Shown: positions 18,159 to 27,152, counted from the first letter of the stretch. The stretch is DNA of 64,000 nucleotides from Pseudoxanthomonas sp. PXM03 (GCF_014852005.1 NZ_JACVAU010000001.1:62001-126000), one strand, 5' to 3'. Numbers and translations are program-made. Notes: a model not told the origin generated them from the sequence alone.

Positions 18159-18551
18159 TCACGCCACCCGCAGCGCTGCCAGCACCATCAGCGCTACGGC
18201 GCACAGCATACCCAGCAGCCAGACCAGGCTGCGCAGCGATTGTCTGTCCGCCAGGTAGAACACGCCATGCAGGACGCGTGCGGCAACGAAGCCCAGCGCC
18301 AGCGGCGTCACCGTCTCTGCCGGCACGCCGGCCAGCTGCGCCATCAACACGCCGGCGACGAAGGCCGGGAACGCCTCGAAGCCGTTGAGGTGCGCGGCAT
18401 TGGCGCGCTGCACCTTGTAGTTGCCTTCCTGCTTGGCGATCCAGGCGCGCGGGTTGCGGTTGTTGTAGCGCTCGCCCGACCGCTTGGCGATGAAGACCCA
18501 CAGATACGGCAGCAGCGCGGTGACGAGGATGCACCAGTAGGCGATGGACAT
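18159..18551 (-). CDS. MAPEG family membrane protein
   Basis: A 130-residue integral membrane protein of the MAPEG family (eicosanoid and glutathione metabolism-type, YecN/YrvC-like in bacteria). Four transmembrane helices are visible: YWCILVTALLPYLWVFIA, FEAFPAFVAGVLMAQLAG, PLALGFVAARVLHGVFYLA and LVWLLGMLCAVALMVLAAL. The family signature RANAAHLNGFEAFPAF (Arg-x-x-x-x-His-x-Asn-x-x-Glu) spans about residues 49-64. The stop falls four bases from the repeat arm. Bacterial substrate is unknown. Confidence 0.88.
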   Translation of the reverse strand: MSIAYWCILVTALLPYLWVFIAKRSGERYNNRNPRAWIAKQEGNYKVQRANAAHLNGFEAFPAFVAGVLMAQLAGVPAETVTPLALGFVAARVLHGVFYLADRQSLRSLVWLLGMLCAVALMVLAALRVA

Positions 18552-18607
18552 GAGCGGTTTCCCTCCGAGGATGCCGCAGGGTAGTGCGTACGGCAGTGGG
18601 GCGTCCA

Positions 18608-18806
18608 TGGGCGGGTGCCCTCTCCCTGCGCAGCGGTGAGAGGGTGCCGAAGGCGGGTGAGGGGCGAACGGAGGCATCATCTTGGATCTGCGCGCTCGCA
18701 TTGCCGAGTTCGACGATGGCGGAGAGACATCGCACGGAGCATCACCGCGCTCGCCCCTCATCCGCCCTTACGGGCACCTTCTCCCCGCAGGCGGGGAGAA
18801 GGAACA
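18608..18806. repeat. Paired inverted repeat, REPIN-like (family B, copy 3)
   Basis: Left arm about 18608-18668 (ccctctccctgcgcagcggtgagagggtgccgaaggcgggtgagg, written here as one arm with small breaks: cctctccc / tgagaggg then gccgaaggcgggtgagg); right arm about 18746-18806 (cccctcatccgcccttacgg, then ccttctcccc / ggggagaagg). Together with the terminator at 18810 it fills the 303-bp gap between the MAPEG and M28 genes; I see no gene there. Confidence 0.7.
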
Positions 18807-18809
18807 AAA

Positions 18810-18829
18810 ACGGCGCCTTTCGGCGCCGT
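18810..18829 (-). terminator. Rho-independent terminator of the M28 peptidase gene
   Basis: Perfect stem acggcgcc / ggcgccgt with loop tttc, 26 bases past the stop on the minus strand, followed on that strand by a run of five T. Confidence 0.85.
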
Positions 18830-18854
18830 CTTCGTATCGCTTGGTGCAGCCGGC

Positions 18855-20558
18855 TTACTTCTTCGCCGGTTCCGCCTTCATCATCGTGTCGCGCGCGGCC
18901 TTGAACGGATTGCCTTCGTACCAGTTCGGCCACGTGTCGGCCACGGCCAGGTCCTTGCCCACGCCGTACAGCGCCTGCAGGTCCTGCACCACGCCGTCCA
19001 GCTTCCAGCCTGCGTGCACTTCGTCGCTGGCCTGGTGGTAGCGCTTGGCGTATTCCTCGCTCGCCGCCTTGCCGGCTTCGACGCCGCCTTCCAGCAGGTC
19101 GTTGCCACCCTTGGCGTACAGCGCGGGCACGCCGGCCTTGGCGAAGTTGAAGTGGTCGCTGCGGAAGTAGTAGCCGCCGGCCGGGTTGCCTTCCTCGGCG
19201 AGCACGCGGCCCTGCTGGTCGGCGTAGACCTTCAGCATGTCTTCCAGTTGCGAGTTGCCCTTGCCGGTCACCACGAAGTCGCGCGACTTGCCGCCCACGC
19301 TCATGGCGTCGAGGTTGATCACGCCGGCGATCTTGTCGAGCGGGAAGGTCGGGTGCGCGACGTAGTACTTGGAACCCAGCAGGCCGGATTCCTCCAGCGT
19401 CACCGCCACGAACACCACCGAACGCGCAGGCTTGGGGTCCTGGTGAGCGAACGCTTCGGCGATCTCCAGGATGCCGGCCACGCCGGTGGCGTTGTCGACT
19501 GCGCCGTTGTAGATGTTGTCGCCCTCTTCGCCCTCGTGCTTGCCCAGGTGGTCCCAGTGGGCCATGTACAGCACGGCTTCGTCGGGCCTGCTGCTGCCCG
19601 GCAGCACGCCGATGACGTTGCGTGAGGTCTTCTCGGTGATGCTGCTCTTCAGCGAGGCGGACAGCTGCGCCTTCAGCGGCACCGGCTTGAAGCCGCGCTT
19701 GCCGGCGCTGGCGTAGGCCGCGTCCAGGTCCACGCCGGCATCGGCGAACAGCTGCTTCGCGGCTTCCGCGCTCAGCCAGCCCTGCAGCGGGATGCGCTTC
19801 TCCGGATCATCCTTGGCGGGCAGGTCGTACTGCGGGCCGGCCCAGGAGTTCTTCACCACGTCCCAGCCATAGCTGGCGCCGGGCGTGTCGTGCACGATCA
19901 GCGCGGCGGCGGCGCCCTTGCGCGCGGCTTCCTCGAACTTGTACGTCCAGCGGCCGTAGTAGGTCATGCGGTTGCCGCCGAACAGGGCTTCGTCCTTGGC
20001 GTGGAAGCCGGGATCGTTGACGAACATCACCACGGTCTTGCCGGTCCAGTCCTGGCCGGCGTAGTCGTTCCACTTCTGCTCTGGTGCATCGACGCCATAG
20101 CCGACGAACACCAGCTCGCTGGCGTCCAGCTTGACCTCGGTCTCGCCGGTACGGGTGCCGATGACGTAGTCGGTGCCGAACTTCAGGTCGCGCTTGCCGG
20201 TGGACGTGGTCAGCGACAGCGTGGTCGCGGCCTCGTCGGCGGTGGTCTCCACCATCGGCACGTCCTGGAAATAGCTGCCGTTGTTGCCCGGCTGCAGGCC
20301 GATGCGCTTCATCTGCGCTTCGAGGTAGGCGGTGGTCTTCTCTTCGCCGACCGAGCCGGGCGCGCGGCCTTCGAACTCGTCCGACGCCAGCGCGTTCACC
20401 ATGTCGGCGAAGTCGCCCTCAGTGATGTCGGCGGTAAAGGTGTGCGCCGCAGCGGGCGGCGTGGCGGCTTCGGGCGCGGGGGCCGGGGCCTCGGCTTCGC
20501 GCTTGCATGCCGTCAGTGCGACGGAAGCGGCAAGCAGGAGCATCAACTTGCGGGACAT
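18855..20558 (-). CDS. M28 family zinc aminopeptidase-like lipoprotein with PA domain
   Basis: A 567-residue exported metallopeptidase. The lipobox ALTAC puts the lipidated residue at Cys18, after a short signal, followed by a Pro/Ala linker to about residue 38. A protease-associated (PA) insert lies around 145-260 (ELVFVGYGVDAP, KGAAAALIVHDT). The di-zinc M28 set is complete: His337 (AHWDHLG), Asp355 (GAVDNATG), Glu389-Glu390 (LEESG), Asp417 (NLDAMS) and the late His in YYFRSDHFNF. Likely trims peptides in the periplasm or at the outer membrane. Monocistronic, with its own terminator. Confidence 0.95.
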   Translation of the reverse strand: MSRKLMLLLAASVALTACKREAEAPAPAPEAATPPAAAHTFTADITEGDFADMVNALASDEFEGRAPGSVGEEKTTAYLEAQMKRIGLQPGNNGSYFQDVPMVETTADEAATTLSLTTSTGKRDLKFGTDYVIGTRTGETEVKLDASELVFVGYGVDAPEQKWNDYAGQDWTGKTVVMFVNDPGFHAKDEALFGGNRMTYYGRWTYKFEEAARKGAAAALIVHDTPGASYGWDVVKNSWAGPQYDLPAKDDPEKRIPLQGWLSAEAAKQLFADAGVDLDAAYASAGKRGFKPVPLKAQLSASLKSSITEKTSRNVIGVLPGSSRPDEAVLYMAHWDHLGKHEGEEGDNIYNGAVDNATGVAGILEIAEAFAHQDPKPARSVVFVAVTLEESGLLGSKYYVAHPTFPLDKIAGVINLDAMSVGGKSRDFVVTGKGNSQLEDMLKVYADQQGRVLAEEGNPAGGYYFRSDHFNFAKAGVPALYAKGGNDLLEGGVEAGKAASEEYAKRYHQASDEVHAGWKLDGVVQDLQALYGVGKDLAVADTWPNWYEGNPFKAARDTMMKAEPAKK

Positions 20559-20640
20559 CGGGATTCCTCAACGAAAGGAATCCCGATTCTAGCGGCAATG
20601 GACAGGCCGGGCCTGTGCCATGCGCCGCGGTTCGCCGTCC

Positions 20641-21303
20641 TTACTCGGTCGGGGCCCTGTCGGTGCTGTACGGCGTGGCCGTGGCGCCGGTCACCGGGCC
20701 GGTCTTCGCACTGCTGTGCACGTACAGGGTGACCGGGCGCTCGAACACCAGCGCGCCTTCGACGACGGCGTTCGGTCCGATGATGATGCGCGGGGGACGC
20801 TTGCTGTCGGTGTTGAAGAAGCCGGTGGGCTTCTGTACGCGCACGCCGCCGCGCACATGGGACCCCACGCCCACGGTGATGTCGCCGCGCACGGTGTGGA
20901 TGCTGCCGCTGACCTGGGTGGCGACCAGGCCGATGGCGCCATTGACGGTCTCGATGTCGCCGCCGATCACGCCGCCGTGGTCGATGAAGATGCTGCCGTT
21001 GACGGTTTCGACGTCCTTGCGGATCTGCACGTCCTTGCCGGCACGGACGGAGCCGTTCACGGTTTCCAGCGAATCCACGCGTGCTTTGTCGCCCACGTTG
21101 ATGCTGCCGTTGACGGTGCTGGCATCCTCGGCGGTGGCGCCATCCCCGATGCGGATGCTGCCGTTGACGGTGTCCAGGTCGGCATAGGTCTGGCCGGCCT
21201 CGGCGGTGACACTGCCGTTCACCTTGGAGATCTCCTGTTGGGCCAGCGCGGGCGTGGCAGCCAGGGCCAGGGTCAGCAGCAGGACGGTGCGGGTACGGGT
21301 CAT
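20641..21303 (-). CDS. Exported VNG-repeat protein, predicted beta-solenoid
   Basis: A 220-residue protein with a clean signal peptide (VLLLTLALAATPALAQQ, cleavage near residue 21). The next 110 residues are a regular repeat: VNG starts at residues 28, 46, 64, 82, 101 and 120, then VSG 131 and VRG 138, most in the pattern TVNGSI or TVNGSV with 18-19 residues per unit. Such periodicity predicts a right-handed beta-helix like the polymer-forming or DUF4097-type adhesin domains. The C-terminal 65 residues (GPNAVVEGALVFERPVTLYVH) look like a final solenoid cap. No enzymatic motif is seen. Monocistronic; function unknown. Confidence 0.8.
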   Translation of the reverse strand: MTRTRTVLLLTLALAATPALAQQEISKVNGSVTAEAGQTYADLDTVNGSIRIGDGATAEDASTVNGSINVGDKARVDSLETVNGSVRAGKDVQIRKDVETVNGSIFIDHGGVIGGDIETVNGAIGLVATQVSGSIHTVRGDITVGVGSHVRGGVRVQKPTGFFNTDSKRPPRIIIGPNAVVEGALVFERPVTLYVHSSAKTGPVTGATATPYSTDRAPTE

Positions 21304-21439
21304 GGGGTCATCCTTCGGGTGGTGTTGATGACTGTGATGCGCGCGGGGAGGGAAAGGTTTAGCCCGGCCGTCATCGGGGACGCCATGGCACCACGCTTCG
21401 CTACAATCGTCACCTGCCTGAAGTCACTGGAATCCTGCC

Positions 21440-23017
21440 GTGTCCGCATCCCCCCCGCCTGAAGACAACATGCGCGTGAAGCGTCCCAAGCCCGTCGTGC
21501 TGCTGATCCTGGATGGCTGGGGGCATCGCGAAGATCCCGCCGACAACGCGCTGGCGCAGGCCACGCTGCCGAACTGGCACCGCCTGCTGGCGAACGCCCC
21601 GCACACGCTGATCCACACCGAAGGCCGCCATGTGGGCCTGCCCGATGGGCAGATGGGCAATTCGGAAGTGGGGCACATGAACCTGGGGGCGGGCCGCATC
21701 GTCTACCAGGACCTGACCCGCATCGACGCCGCCATCGAGGACGGCAGCTTCTTCGCCAATGCCGAACTTGTCGCTGCCTGCGAGGCCGCCAAGGCCGACG
21801 GCAAGACCCTGCACGTGTTCGGCCTGCTGTCGCCGGGCGGCGTGCACAGCCATGAACTGCACATCTTCGCGATGCTGGACCTCGCCAAGCGCCAGGGCGT
21901 GCCGCGCGTCGCCGTGCATGCCTTCCTGGACGGCCGCGACACGCCGCCGAAGTCGGCCGAACCCAGTCTGCGCGCGCTGCAGGACCTGTGTGCGGAGCTC
22001 GGCAACGCGCACATCGCCTCGGTCAGTGGCCGCTACTACGCGATGGATCGCGACAAGCGCTGGGACCGCCTGCGCCTGGCGTGGGACGCGATGGTGGAGG
22101 CACGCAGCGACCACCATGCCGCCAGCGGCGTGGCCGCGCTGGAAGCCGCATACGCGCGCGGCGAGAACGATGAGTTCGTGCTGCCCACCGTGATCGATGG
22201 CGCGCGACCGATGGCCGACGGCGATGCCGTGGTCTTCATGAACTTCCGCGCCGACCGCGCGCGCCAGCTGACGGCGGCGTTCGTGTCGCCCGCGTTCGAC
22301 GGCTTCGATACACGCAAGCCGTCGCTGGCCCGCTTCGTCTGCCTGACCGAGTACGACGCCAAGCTCCCCGCGCCGGTGGCGTTCGCGCCGGACGACCTGC
22401 GCCAGACCTTCGGCGAACTGCTGGCGGATGCGGGCCTGACCCAGTTGCGCATCGCCGAGACGGAGAAATACGCGCACGTGACGTTCTTCTTCAGCGGCGG
22501 ACGCGAGGATGTGTTCGCCGGCGAGGAACGCATCCTGATCCCCAGCCCGAAAGTGGCCACCTACGACCTGCAGCCGGAAATGAGTTGCCCCGAGCTGACC
22601 GCGAAGCTGGTGGAGGCCATCGGCTCGGGCCGCTTCGACGCCATCATCTGCAACATCGCCAATCCCGACATGGTCGGACACAGCGGCGACCTGCATGCCG
22701 CGATCCTCGCCGCGCAGGCGGTGGACGTGGCCATCGGTGAAGTGGATGCCGCCGTGCGCAAGGCCGGTGGTGCGCTGCTCATCACCGCCGACCACGGCAA
22801 CCTGGAAATGATGCGCGATCCGGCTACCGGCCAGCCGCACACCGCACACACGGTCGGCCCGGTGCCGCTGGTCCTCGTGTTGCCAGAAAGCGCGGGCCCG
22901 CGTGCGGTGACGTTGCGCAGCGGGGGTGCGTTGCGCGACGTGGCGCCGACGCTGCTGGCCCTGCTGGGCCTTGCGCAGCCGGCCGACATGAGCGGCCGCA
23001 GCCTGATCGACGCCTGA
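21440..23017 (+). CDS. gpmI: 2,3-bisphosphoglycerate-independent phosphoglycerate mutase
   Basis: Interconverts 3- and 2-phosphoglycerate in glycolysis and gluconeogenesis, with a di-manganese alkaline-phosphatase-like domain. Signatures: [12 protein letters not shown] with metal Asp25, catalytic Ser75 in [38 protein letters not shown], and the C-terminal metal motifs [10 protein letters not shown] and ITADHGNLE. From GTG 21440 the protein is 525 residues; ATG 21470 gives 515, nearer the family's usual 510-515, and neither has a strong ribosome site. The stop overlaps the next start (TGATG), coupling it to the envC-like gene, an order common in xanthomonads. Confidence 0.96.
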   Translation: MSASPPPEDNMRVKRPKPVVLLILDGWGHREDPADNALAQATLPNWHRLLANAPHTLIHTEGRHVGLPDGQMGNSEVGHMNLGAGRIVYQDLTRIDAAIEDGSFFANAELVAACEAAKADGKTLHVFGLLSPGGVHSHELHIFAMLDLAKRQGVPRVAVHAFLDGRDTPPKSAEPSLRALQDLCAELGNAHIASVSGRYYAMDRDKRWDRLRLAWDAMVEARSDHHAASGVAALEAAYARGENDEFVLPTVIDGARPMADGDAVVFMNFRADRARQLTAAFVSPAFDGFDTRKPSLARFVCLTEYDAKLPAPVAFAPDDLRQTFGELLADAGLTQLRIAETEKYAHVTFFFSGGREDVFAGEERILIPSPKVATYDLQPEMSCPELTAKLVEAIGSGRFDAIICNIANPDMVGHSGDLHAAILAAQAVDVAIGEVDAAVRKAGGALLITADHGNLEMMRDPATGQPHTAHTVGPVPLVLVLPESAGPRAVTLRSGGALRDVAPTLLALLGLAQPADMSGRSLIDA

Positions 23018-24273
23018 TGCACAGCCGCGCGCGCACTGCGTTCACCGCGCTCCTGCTCGCCGGCCTGGCCGTCGCGGCGGTTGCGCCGGCGCAGAATCCA
23101 CGCGAAACCGAGCGCAAGCTGGAGCGCGTGCGCAACGAGCTGAAGTCGATCGCGCAGGAGCGCCGCAAGCTGGAAGGCGAGCGTGGCACGGCGTCGCGCC
23201 AGCTGCGCGATGCGGACGAGCAGGTCGGTCGCACGACGCGGTCGCTGTCCGAGACCGAAGCGGCCCTGCGTCGCGAGGCCGCCGCGCTGCAGGCGCTGCA
23301 GCAGAAGCGCGATGCCATGCAGGCGCAGCAAGCGTCGCAACGCCGGCAGCTCACGGCCCTGGTGCGTGCGGCCTACCAGCAGGGCGACGATGCACCGTTG
23401 AAGGTGCTGCTGTCGCAGGATCGCGTGGCCGATGCGAACCGCTTGCTGGCCTACCACCGCTACGTGCAGCGGGACCAGGCGCGGCGCATCGCGACTTTGA
23501 ACACCGAGCTGGCGGCGTTGGACCAGGTGGAGCGCGATATCGTGGCTCGCCGCACCGAACTGGACACGGCGCGGACAAGGCAGCGCGAGCAGGTCTCGCA
23601 ACTGGAGAAGGCCCGCAGGACACGCGCGAGCCTGGTCGCGGACCTGGACGAGCGATACCAGGATCGTGCCGCCAAGGAAAAGGCGCTCGGACAGGACGCG
23701 CGTTCGCTGCAACGCCTGCTGGACAACCTGCGCGCCGCCGCCGCGCGTGCCGAGGCCGAACGTCGTGCCGCCGCGCGCCGTGAAGCTGCTGCGGCAGCGG
23801 CACAGAAGCGCGACAGTGCCGGAACCGCGTCACGCAGTACGCGCACCCCGCCTGCGCCGCGTCCGGCGGTGGCCTCCGCACCTCCGCTGAAAGTCGGTGG
23901 TCTGGGCTGGCCGGTATCGGGCAGCCTGTTGGCGCGCTATGGCGGACGCATGCCCGATGGTCGCGCCAGTACCGGCGTGCTGATCGGCGCACCCTCGGGC
24001 ACGCCGGTCACGGCGGTGGCGGACGGCACCGTGGTGTTTTCGGAATGGATGACGGGATACGGCCTGATCCTGATCCTCGACCACGGCAACGGCTACATGA
24101 GCCTGTACGCGCACAACGACAGCCTGCTGAAGGACAGCGGCGAACGGGTCAAGCGGGGTGATGCGGTGGCGCGTGTGGGGACGTCGGGCGGACAGGGCCA
24201 GGCTGCGCTGTACTTCGAACTGCGCCGCAACGGCCAGCCGGTCGACCCTGCATCGTGGCTGCAGCGGCGATGA
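23017..24273 (+). CDS. envC: EnvC-like murein hydrolase activator (coiled coil plus degenerate LytM domain)
   Basis: Periplasmic divisome-associated activator of the amidases that split daughter cells. The 418 residues comprise a signal peptide (1-26), a long charged coiled coil from about 28 to 265 (ETERKLERVRNELKSIAQERRKLEGER onward), an Ala/Pro/Thr linker, and a C-terminal M23/LytM domain from about 295. The LytM domain lacks active residues: the first zinc motif reads ASTGVLIG instead of HxGxD and the last reads LYFELR instead of HFELR, the hallmark of EnvC-type activators rather than hydrolases. It follows gpmI with overlapping codons and precedes the S41 protease. Confidence 0.92.
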   Translation: MHSRARTAFTALLLAGLAVAAVAPAQNPRETERKLERVRNELKSIAQERRKLEGERGTASRQLRDADEQVGRTTRSLSETEAALRREAAALQALQQKRDAMQAQQASQRRQLTALVRAAYQQGDDAPLKVLLSQDRVADANRLLAYHRYVQRDQARRIATLNTELAALDQVERDIVARRTELDTARTRQREQVSQLEKARRTRASLVADLDERYQDRAAKEKALGQDARSLQRLLDNLRAAAARAEAERRAAARREAAAAAAQKRDSAGTASRSTRTPPAPRPAVASAPPLKVGGLGWPVSGSLLARYGGRMPDGRASTGVLIGAPSGTPVTAVADGTVVFSEWMTGYGLILILDHGNGYMSLYAHNDSLLKDSGERVKRGDAVARVGTSGGQGQAALYFELRRNGQPVDPASWLQRR

Positions 24274-24389
24274 ACAGGGCGCCGGGCCCTAACCCGGCTT
24301 GAACAAACGGGCCAGGTGGCTTCGCGCATAATCCGGTGAACTTCGCGCCCGTGCGCGAAGTCCCACCAAGCCCCTCCTGGAGCGTCTGC

Positions 24390-25739
24390 ATGCCGCTGCG
24401 TCTTTCCCTGGCCACCCTGACCGTCGCCCTGTTCGCGTGCATGCCGGCGTGGGCGCAACAGCAGGCGCCACTGCCGGAGACGCCGCCGGTGGTCGCGCCC
24501 AGCGACGATCCCGATGCCGCGGAAAACGCCCCGTCGAAGGTGCCGCTGGACGAGATCCGCCGCTACGTGGCCGTGTTCAATGCGGTCAAGGAGGCGTATG
24601 TCGAACCGGTCGAAGACCGCGAACTGATGCAGTCCGCCATCCGGGGCCTGTTGCTGGACCTGGATCCGCACAGCACCTACTTCGACAAGGAAGATTCCGA
24701 CGCGTTCGACGAACAGGCCACCGGCGCCTACGAAGGCATCGGCGTGGAACTGCAGCAGCAGCCCGACCGGACGCTGCTGGTGGTGTCGCCGATCGACGAC
24801 ACGCCCGCCGCGAAGGCGGGCATCAGGTCCGGCGACGTCATCACCGCCATCGACGGCAAGCCGATCAGCGCCGAAGACGGCATGGAGCCGCTGCGCGGCG
24901 CGCCGGGCAGCCGGATCGTGCTGACGATCCTGCGCGATGGCACGCCCAAGCCGTTCGACGTGACCCTGGTGCGGGACACCATCCGCATCACCAGCGTGCG
25001 CAGCCGCGTGCTGGAGCCGGGCTACGGCTACGTTCGCATCAGCGCATTCCAGACCGACACCGCCGCCGATTTCCAGAAACAGGTGGACAGGCTGCAGGAG
25101 AACGGGAAGCTGCGCGGACTCGTGCTGGATCTGCGCAGCAATCCGGGTGGACTACTGCTGGCGGCAGTGCAGGTGGCCGACGACCTGCTCGACAAGGGCA
25201 ACATCGTCAGCACCCGCGGGCGGATGTCGATCAGCGACTCCAAGTTCGATGCCACGCCGGGCGACCGCTTGAACGGCGCGCCCGTGGTGGTGCTGGTGGA
25301 CGCCGGCTCGGCCAGCGCCTCTGAAGTGCTGGCCGGCGCGCTGCGCGACAACAAGCGCGCGCGCGTGGTCGGCAGTCGCACCTTCGGCAAGGGCTCGGTG
25401 CAGACGGTGCTGCCGCTCGACAACGGCGATTCGGTCAAGCTGACGACTGCGCGCTACTACACGCCCAGCGGCAAATCGATCCAGGCCAGCGGCATCGTGC
25501 CCGACGTGGTGGTCAAGCCGGAACAGGATGGCAAGCCGGGCGCGGCGATCGGGCCGGATGGCCAGCCGTACATCACCGAGGCCACGCTGCCCGGTCATCT
25601 GCGCGGCGACGAAGAAGGGGCGGCCGGCTACACGCCGGGTGACGTGCTCGACGGTGATGCGCCGATCACGGCGGCGCTGGTCGAACTGAAGAAGGTGGTC
25701 GCCACGGCGCGGGCGCCCTCGAGCCAGCAGCGGCGTTGA
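24390..25739 (+). CDS. S41 family carboxyl-terminal processing protease with PDZ domain
   Basis: Periplasmic tail-specific serine protease of the CtpA/Prc class. In 449 residues: signal peptide to about 22 (ALFACMPAWAQ), helical segment with LLLDLDPHSTYFDKED, PDZ domain about 110-200 (GAYEGIGVELQ, AAKAGIRSGDVITAIDGKPI), then the S41 core with LRGLVLDLRSNPGGLL, Ser309 in DAGSASASE and Lys334 in TFGKGSVQ, spaced 25 residues as in E. coli Prc. GIVPDVVVKP closes the domain. The gpmI-envC-ctp order is conserved in this family of bacteria and suggests a cell-envelope or division role. Confidence 0.95.
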   Translation: MPLRLSLATLTVALFACMPAWAQQQAPLPETPPVVAPSDDPDAAENAPSKVPLDEIRRYVAVFNAVKEAYVEPVEDRELMQSAIRGLLLDLDPHSTYFDKEDSDAFDEQATGAYEGIGVELQQQPDRTLLVVSPIDDTPAAKAGIRSGDVITAIDGKPISAEDGMEPLRGAPGSRIVLTILRDGTPKPFDVTLVRDTIRITSVRSRVLEPGYGYVRISAFQTDTAADFQKQVDRLQENGKLRGLVLDLRSNPGGLLLAAVQVADDLLDKGNIVSTRGRMSISDSKFDATPGDRLNGAPVVVLVDAGSASASEVLAGALRDNKRARVVGSRTFGKGSVQTVLPLDNGDSVKLTTARYYTPSGKSIQASGIVPDVVVKPEQDGKPGAAIGPDGQPYITEATLPGHLRGDEEGAAGYTPGDVLDGDAPITAALVELKKVVATARAPSSQQRR

Positions 25740-25761
25740 GCGTTGGCGGGCGTGGGCGCGA

Positions 25762-25800
25762 CATCCGTCGCGAGGCCGGATGCCTGCATCGCGACGGATG
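25762..25800. terminator. Hairpin between convergent ctp and DUF1820 genes
   Basis: Perfect 12-bp stem catccgtcgcga / tcgcgacggatg with a 15-nt loop, 22 bases past the protease stop and 27 before the end of the opposing gene. No T run; it resembles a variant of the gcgac-gtcgc repeat arms elsewhere and may act as a two-way transcription barrier. Confidence 0.45.
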
Positions 25801-25827
25801 CCGCTCCATCGGAAGCGACAAGCGCAC

Positions 25828-26148
25828 CTAGCGCGGCTTCGCCGGCATCGGGAACGGCGTCACCACTTTCTCGCCGGTGGCCGCGTCACGGATCGCCGAC
25901 TGGCCTTTCCGCTCCACTTCTTCCACCCGGATGATGCTCTGCATCGGCAGGTGCAGGACCTTGGTGTTGCCGAACTCGTCGCGCAGGCGTTCTTCGGTGG
26001 GGTCCACCACCAGGCCTTCGTGCACGTCGAACACCAGTTCGCCCACCTCGGTGAATCCCCACAGGCTGCTCGCCGCCACCTTGCGCGCGTACAGCTCGTA
26101 GACCTTGGTGTGGTTGTGGAAGGTGACCTTGTAGAGCGTGGTTTTCAT
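25828..26148 (-). CDS. DUF1820 family protein
   Basis: A 106-residue soluble protein matching the DUF1820 family of gammaproteobacteria: MKTTLYKVTFHNHTKVYELYARKV at the start, SSLWGFTEVGELVFD, then ERLRDEFGNTKVLHLPMQSIIRVEEVER. No catalytic motif and no signal peptide; the length is normal for the family. Function unknown. Convergent with the S41 protease gene and followed upstream by a perfect 25-bp inverted repeat, which separates it from the rhomboid gene. Confidence 0.9.
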   Translation of the reverse strand: MKTTLYKVTFHNHTKVYELYARKVAASSLWGFTEVGELVFDVHEGLVVDPTEERLRDEFGNTKVLHLPMQSIIRVEEVERKGQSAIRDAATGEKVVTPFPMPAKPR

Positions 26149-26159
26149 GCGGCGATTAT

Positions 26160-26230
26160 AGGAGTGAGCGGAGAGAAGTGAGGAGTGAGTGGCTGCGCAA
26201 CGCTTTCCTCACTTCTCTCCGCTCACTCCT
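26160..26230. repeat. Perfect 25-bp inverted repeat (family E)
   Basis: Left arm 26160-26184 begins aggagtgagcggagagaag and right arm 26206-26230 is its exact reverse complement, with a 21-nt spacer. A related but decayed pair lies at 48250-48311, where it encodes the ends of dld and yihY. Here it lies in front of the DUF1820 start and behind the rhomboid stop. Confidence 0.85.
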
Positions 26231-26234
26231 GCCG

Positions 26235-26927
26235 TCAGTACCCTTGCCGCTTGCGCATCCGCCGCGCGATGGCGGCGCGCACGAACAGGGCGAACACCAC
26301 GCCGAACAGGAAGCCGGCGATGTGCGCCGACCACGCCACGGTGCCGAAGGCGGGGCCCGTGTAGGCGAAGACCACCTGCAGCAGTGCCCAGATGCCGATC
26401 AGGAGCGAGGCCGGCGCCTTCACGAATTCGAGGAACAGGCCCAGCGGCAGCACCACGCCCAGCTTGGCGGTGGGGAACAGGGCCAGGTAGGCGCCGATGA
26501 CGGCGGAGATCGCACCGCTGGCGCCGATGATGACGCGGTCGGGTGTTCCGATGCTGAGCACGGCGGCGACGTTCGCTACGGCACCACCCACGAGGAACAG
26601 CAGCAGGAACCGCCACGGTCCCATCGCCCGTTCTGCGGGCAGGCCGAAGATCAGCAGGAACACCAGGTTGCCCAGCAGGTGCGCCCAGTCCGCATGCAGG
26701 AACAGCGCGGTGAACAGGCGCAGCACCGTGCCGCGCTGCAACGACGCCAGCCAGACCTCCGGCGCCACCATGCCGCCGGTCAGCGCCCCCCATTGGGTCA
26801 GCAGGTAGCTCTGCGCGGCCTCCCCGAGGGTCAACGCCCAGCAGAAGGCGGCGGACAGGAGCACCAACAGGGTCGGCGTGGCCCAGCGGACGGGCGGTTT
26901 CCGGCGGGACGGGAGGGAAACGAACAT
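26235..26927 (-). CDS. Rhomboid family intramembrane serine protease
   Basis: Cleaves substrates within the membrane. The 230-residue protein has six hydrophobic helices and the full rhomboid set: HADWAHLLGNLVFLLIFG (His83, Asn87), catalytic Ser137 in GASGAISAVIGAY and catalytic His202 in AHIAGFLFG. An extra loop of about 25 residues precedes the L1 region (GGMVAPEVWLASLQRG). ATG 26927 gives MFVSLPSRRKPP; the basic N-terminus stays in the cytoplasm. Substrate unknown. It stands alone, divergent from the FadL gene. Confidence 0.93.
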   Translation of the reverse strand: MFVSLPSRRKPPVRWATPTLLVLLSAAFCWALTLGEAAQSYLLTQWGALTGGMVAPEVWLASLQRGTVLRLFTALFLHADWAHLLGNLVFLLIFGLPAERAMGPWRFLLLFLVGGAVANVAAVLSIGTPDRVIIGASGAISAVIGAYLALFPTAKLGVVLPLGLFLEFVKAPASLLIGIWALLQVVFAYTGPAFGTVAWSAHIAGFLFGVVFALFVRAAIARRMRKRQGY

Positions 26928-27010
26928 GCGTCGGCACTCTACCCGCTCACTGCCGGGCTGCCCATGGTGCGTCGCGGCGAAACTGAATAGGGGCAATGAC
27001 TTACGACGGA

Positions 27011-27038
27011 TTGTTAGAGTTTAGTTAGCAGGTATACT
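27011..27038 (+). promoter_or_regulatory. Sigma-70 promoter of the fadL-like gene
   Basis: TTGTTA at 27011-27016, 16-bp spacer, TATACT at 27033-27038, in a locally A+T-rich stretch that stands out from the surroundings. It predicts a start of transcription near 27045 and a leader of about 108 nt. Confidence 0.65.
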
Positions 27039-27039
27039 G

Positions 27040-27055
27040 CATACGGCGTCGTATG
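27040..27055. promoter_or_regulatory. Palindrome at the predicted transcription start of the fadL-like gene
   Basis: Perfect inverted repeat catacg-gcgt-cgtatg immediately downstream of the -10 box, a classic operator position for a repressor. The regulator is unknown; a fatty-acid-responsive one would fit a FadL porin. Confidence 0.4.
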
Positions 27056-27152
27056 TCGGGAGGGGCTTCCGGCAGGCCGAACGGGTGGACCACAACACCC
27101 GCGGCCATGGACGACGCAGGCGCTTTTACCCACGTCTCCGGAGAAATCATTC

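Noticed and set aside
24281-24332. Promoter (TTGAAC and CATAAT) before the S41 protease
   Set aside because: The spacer is 22 bp, too long for sigma-70; a weak gccggg/cccggc stem there is also not a clear terminator.
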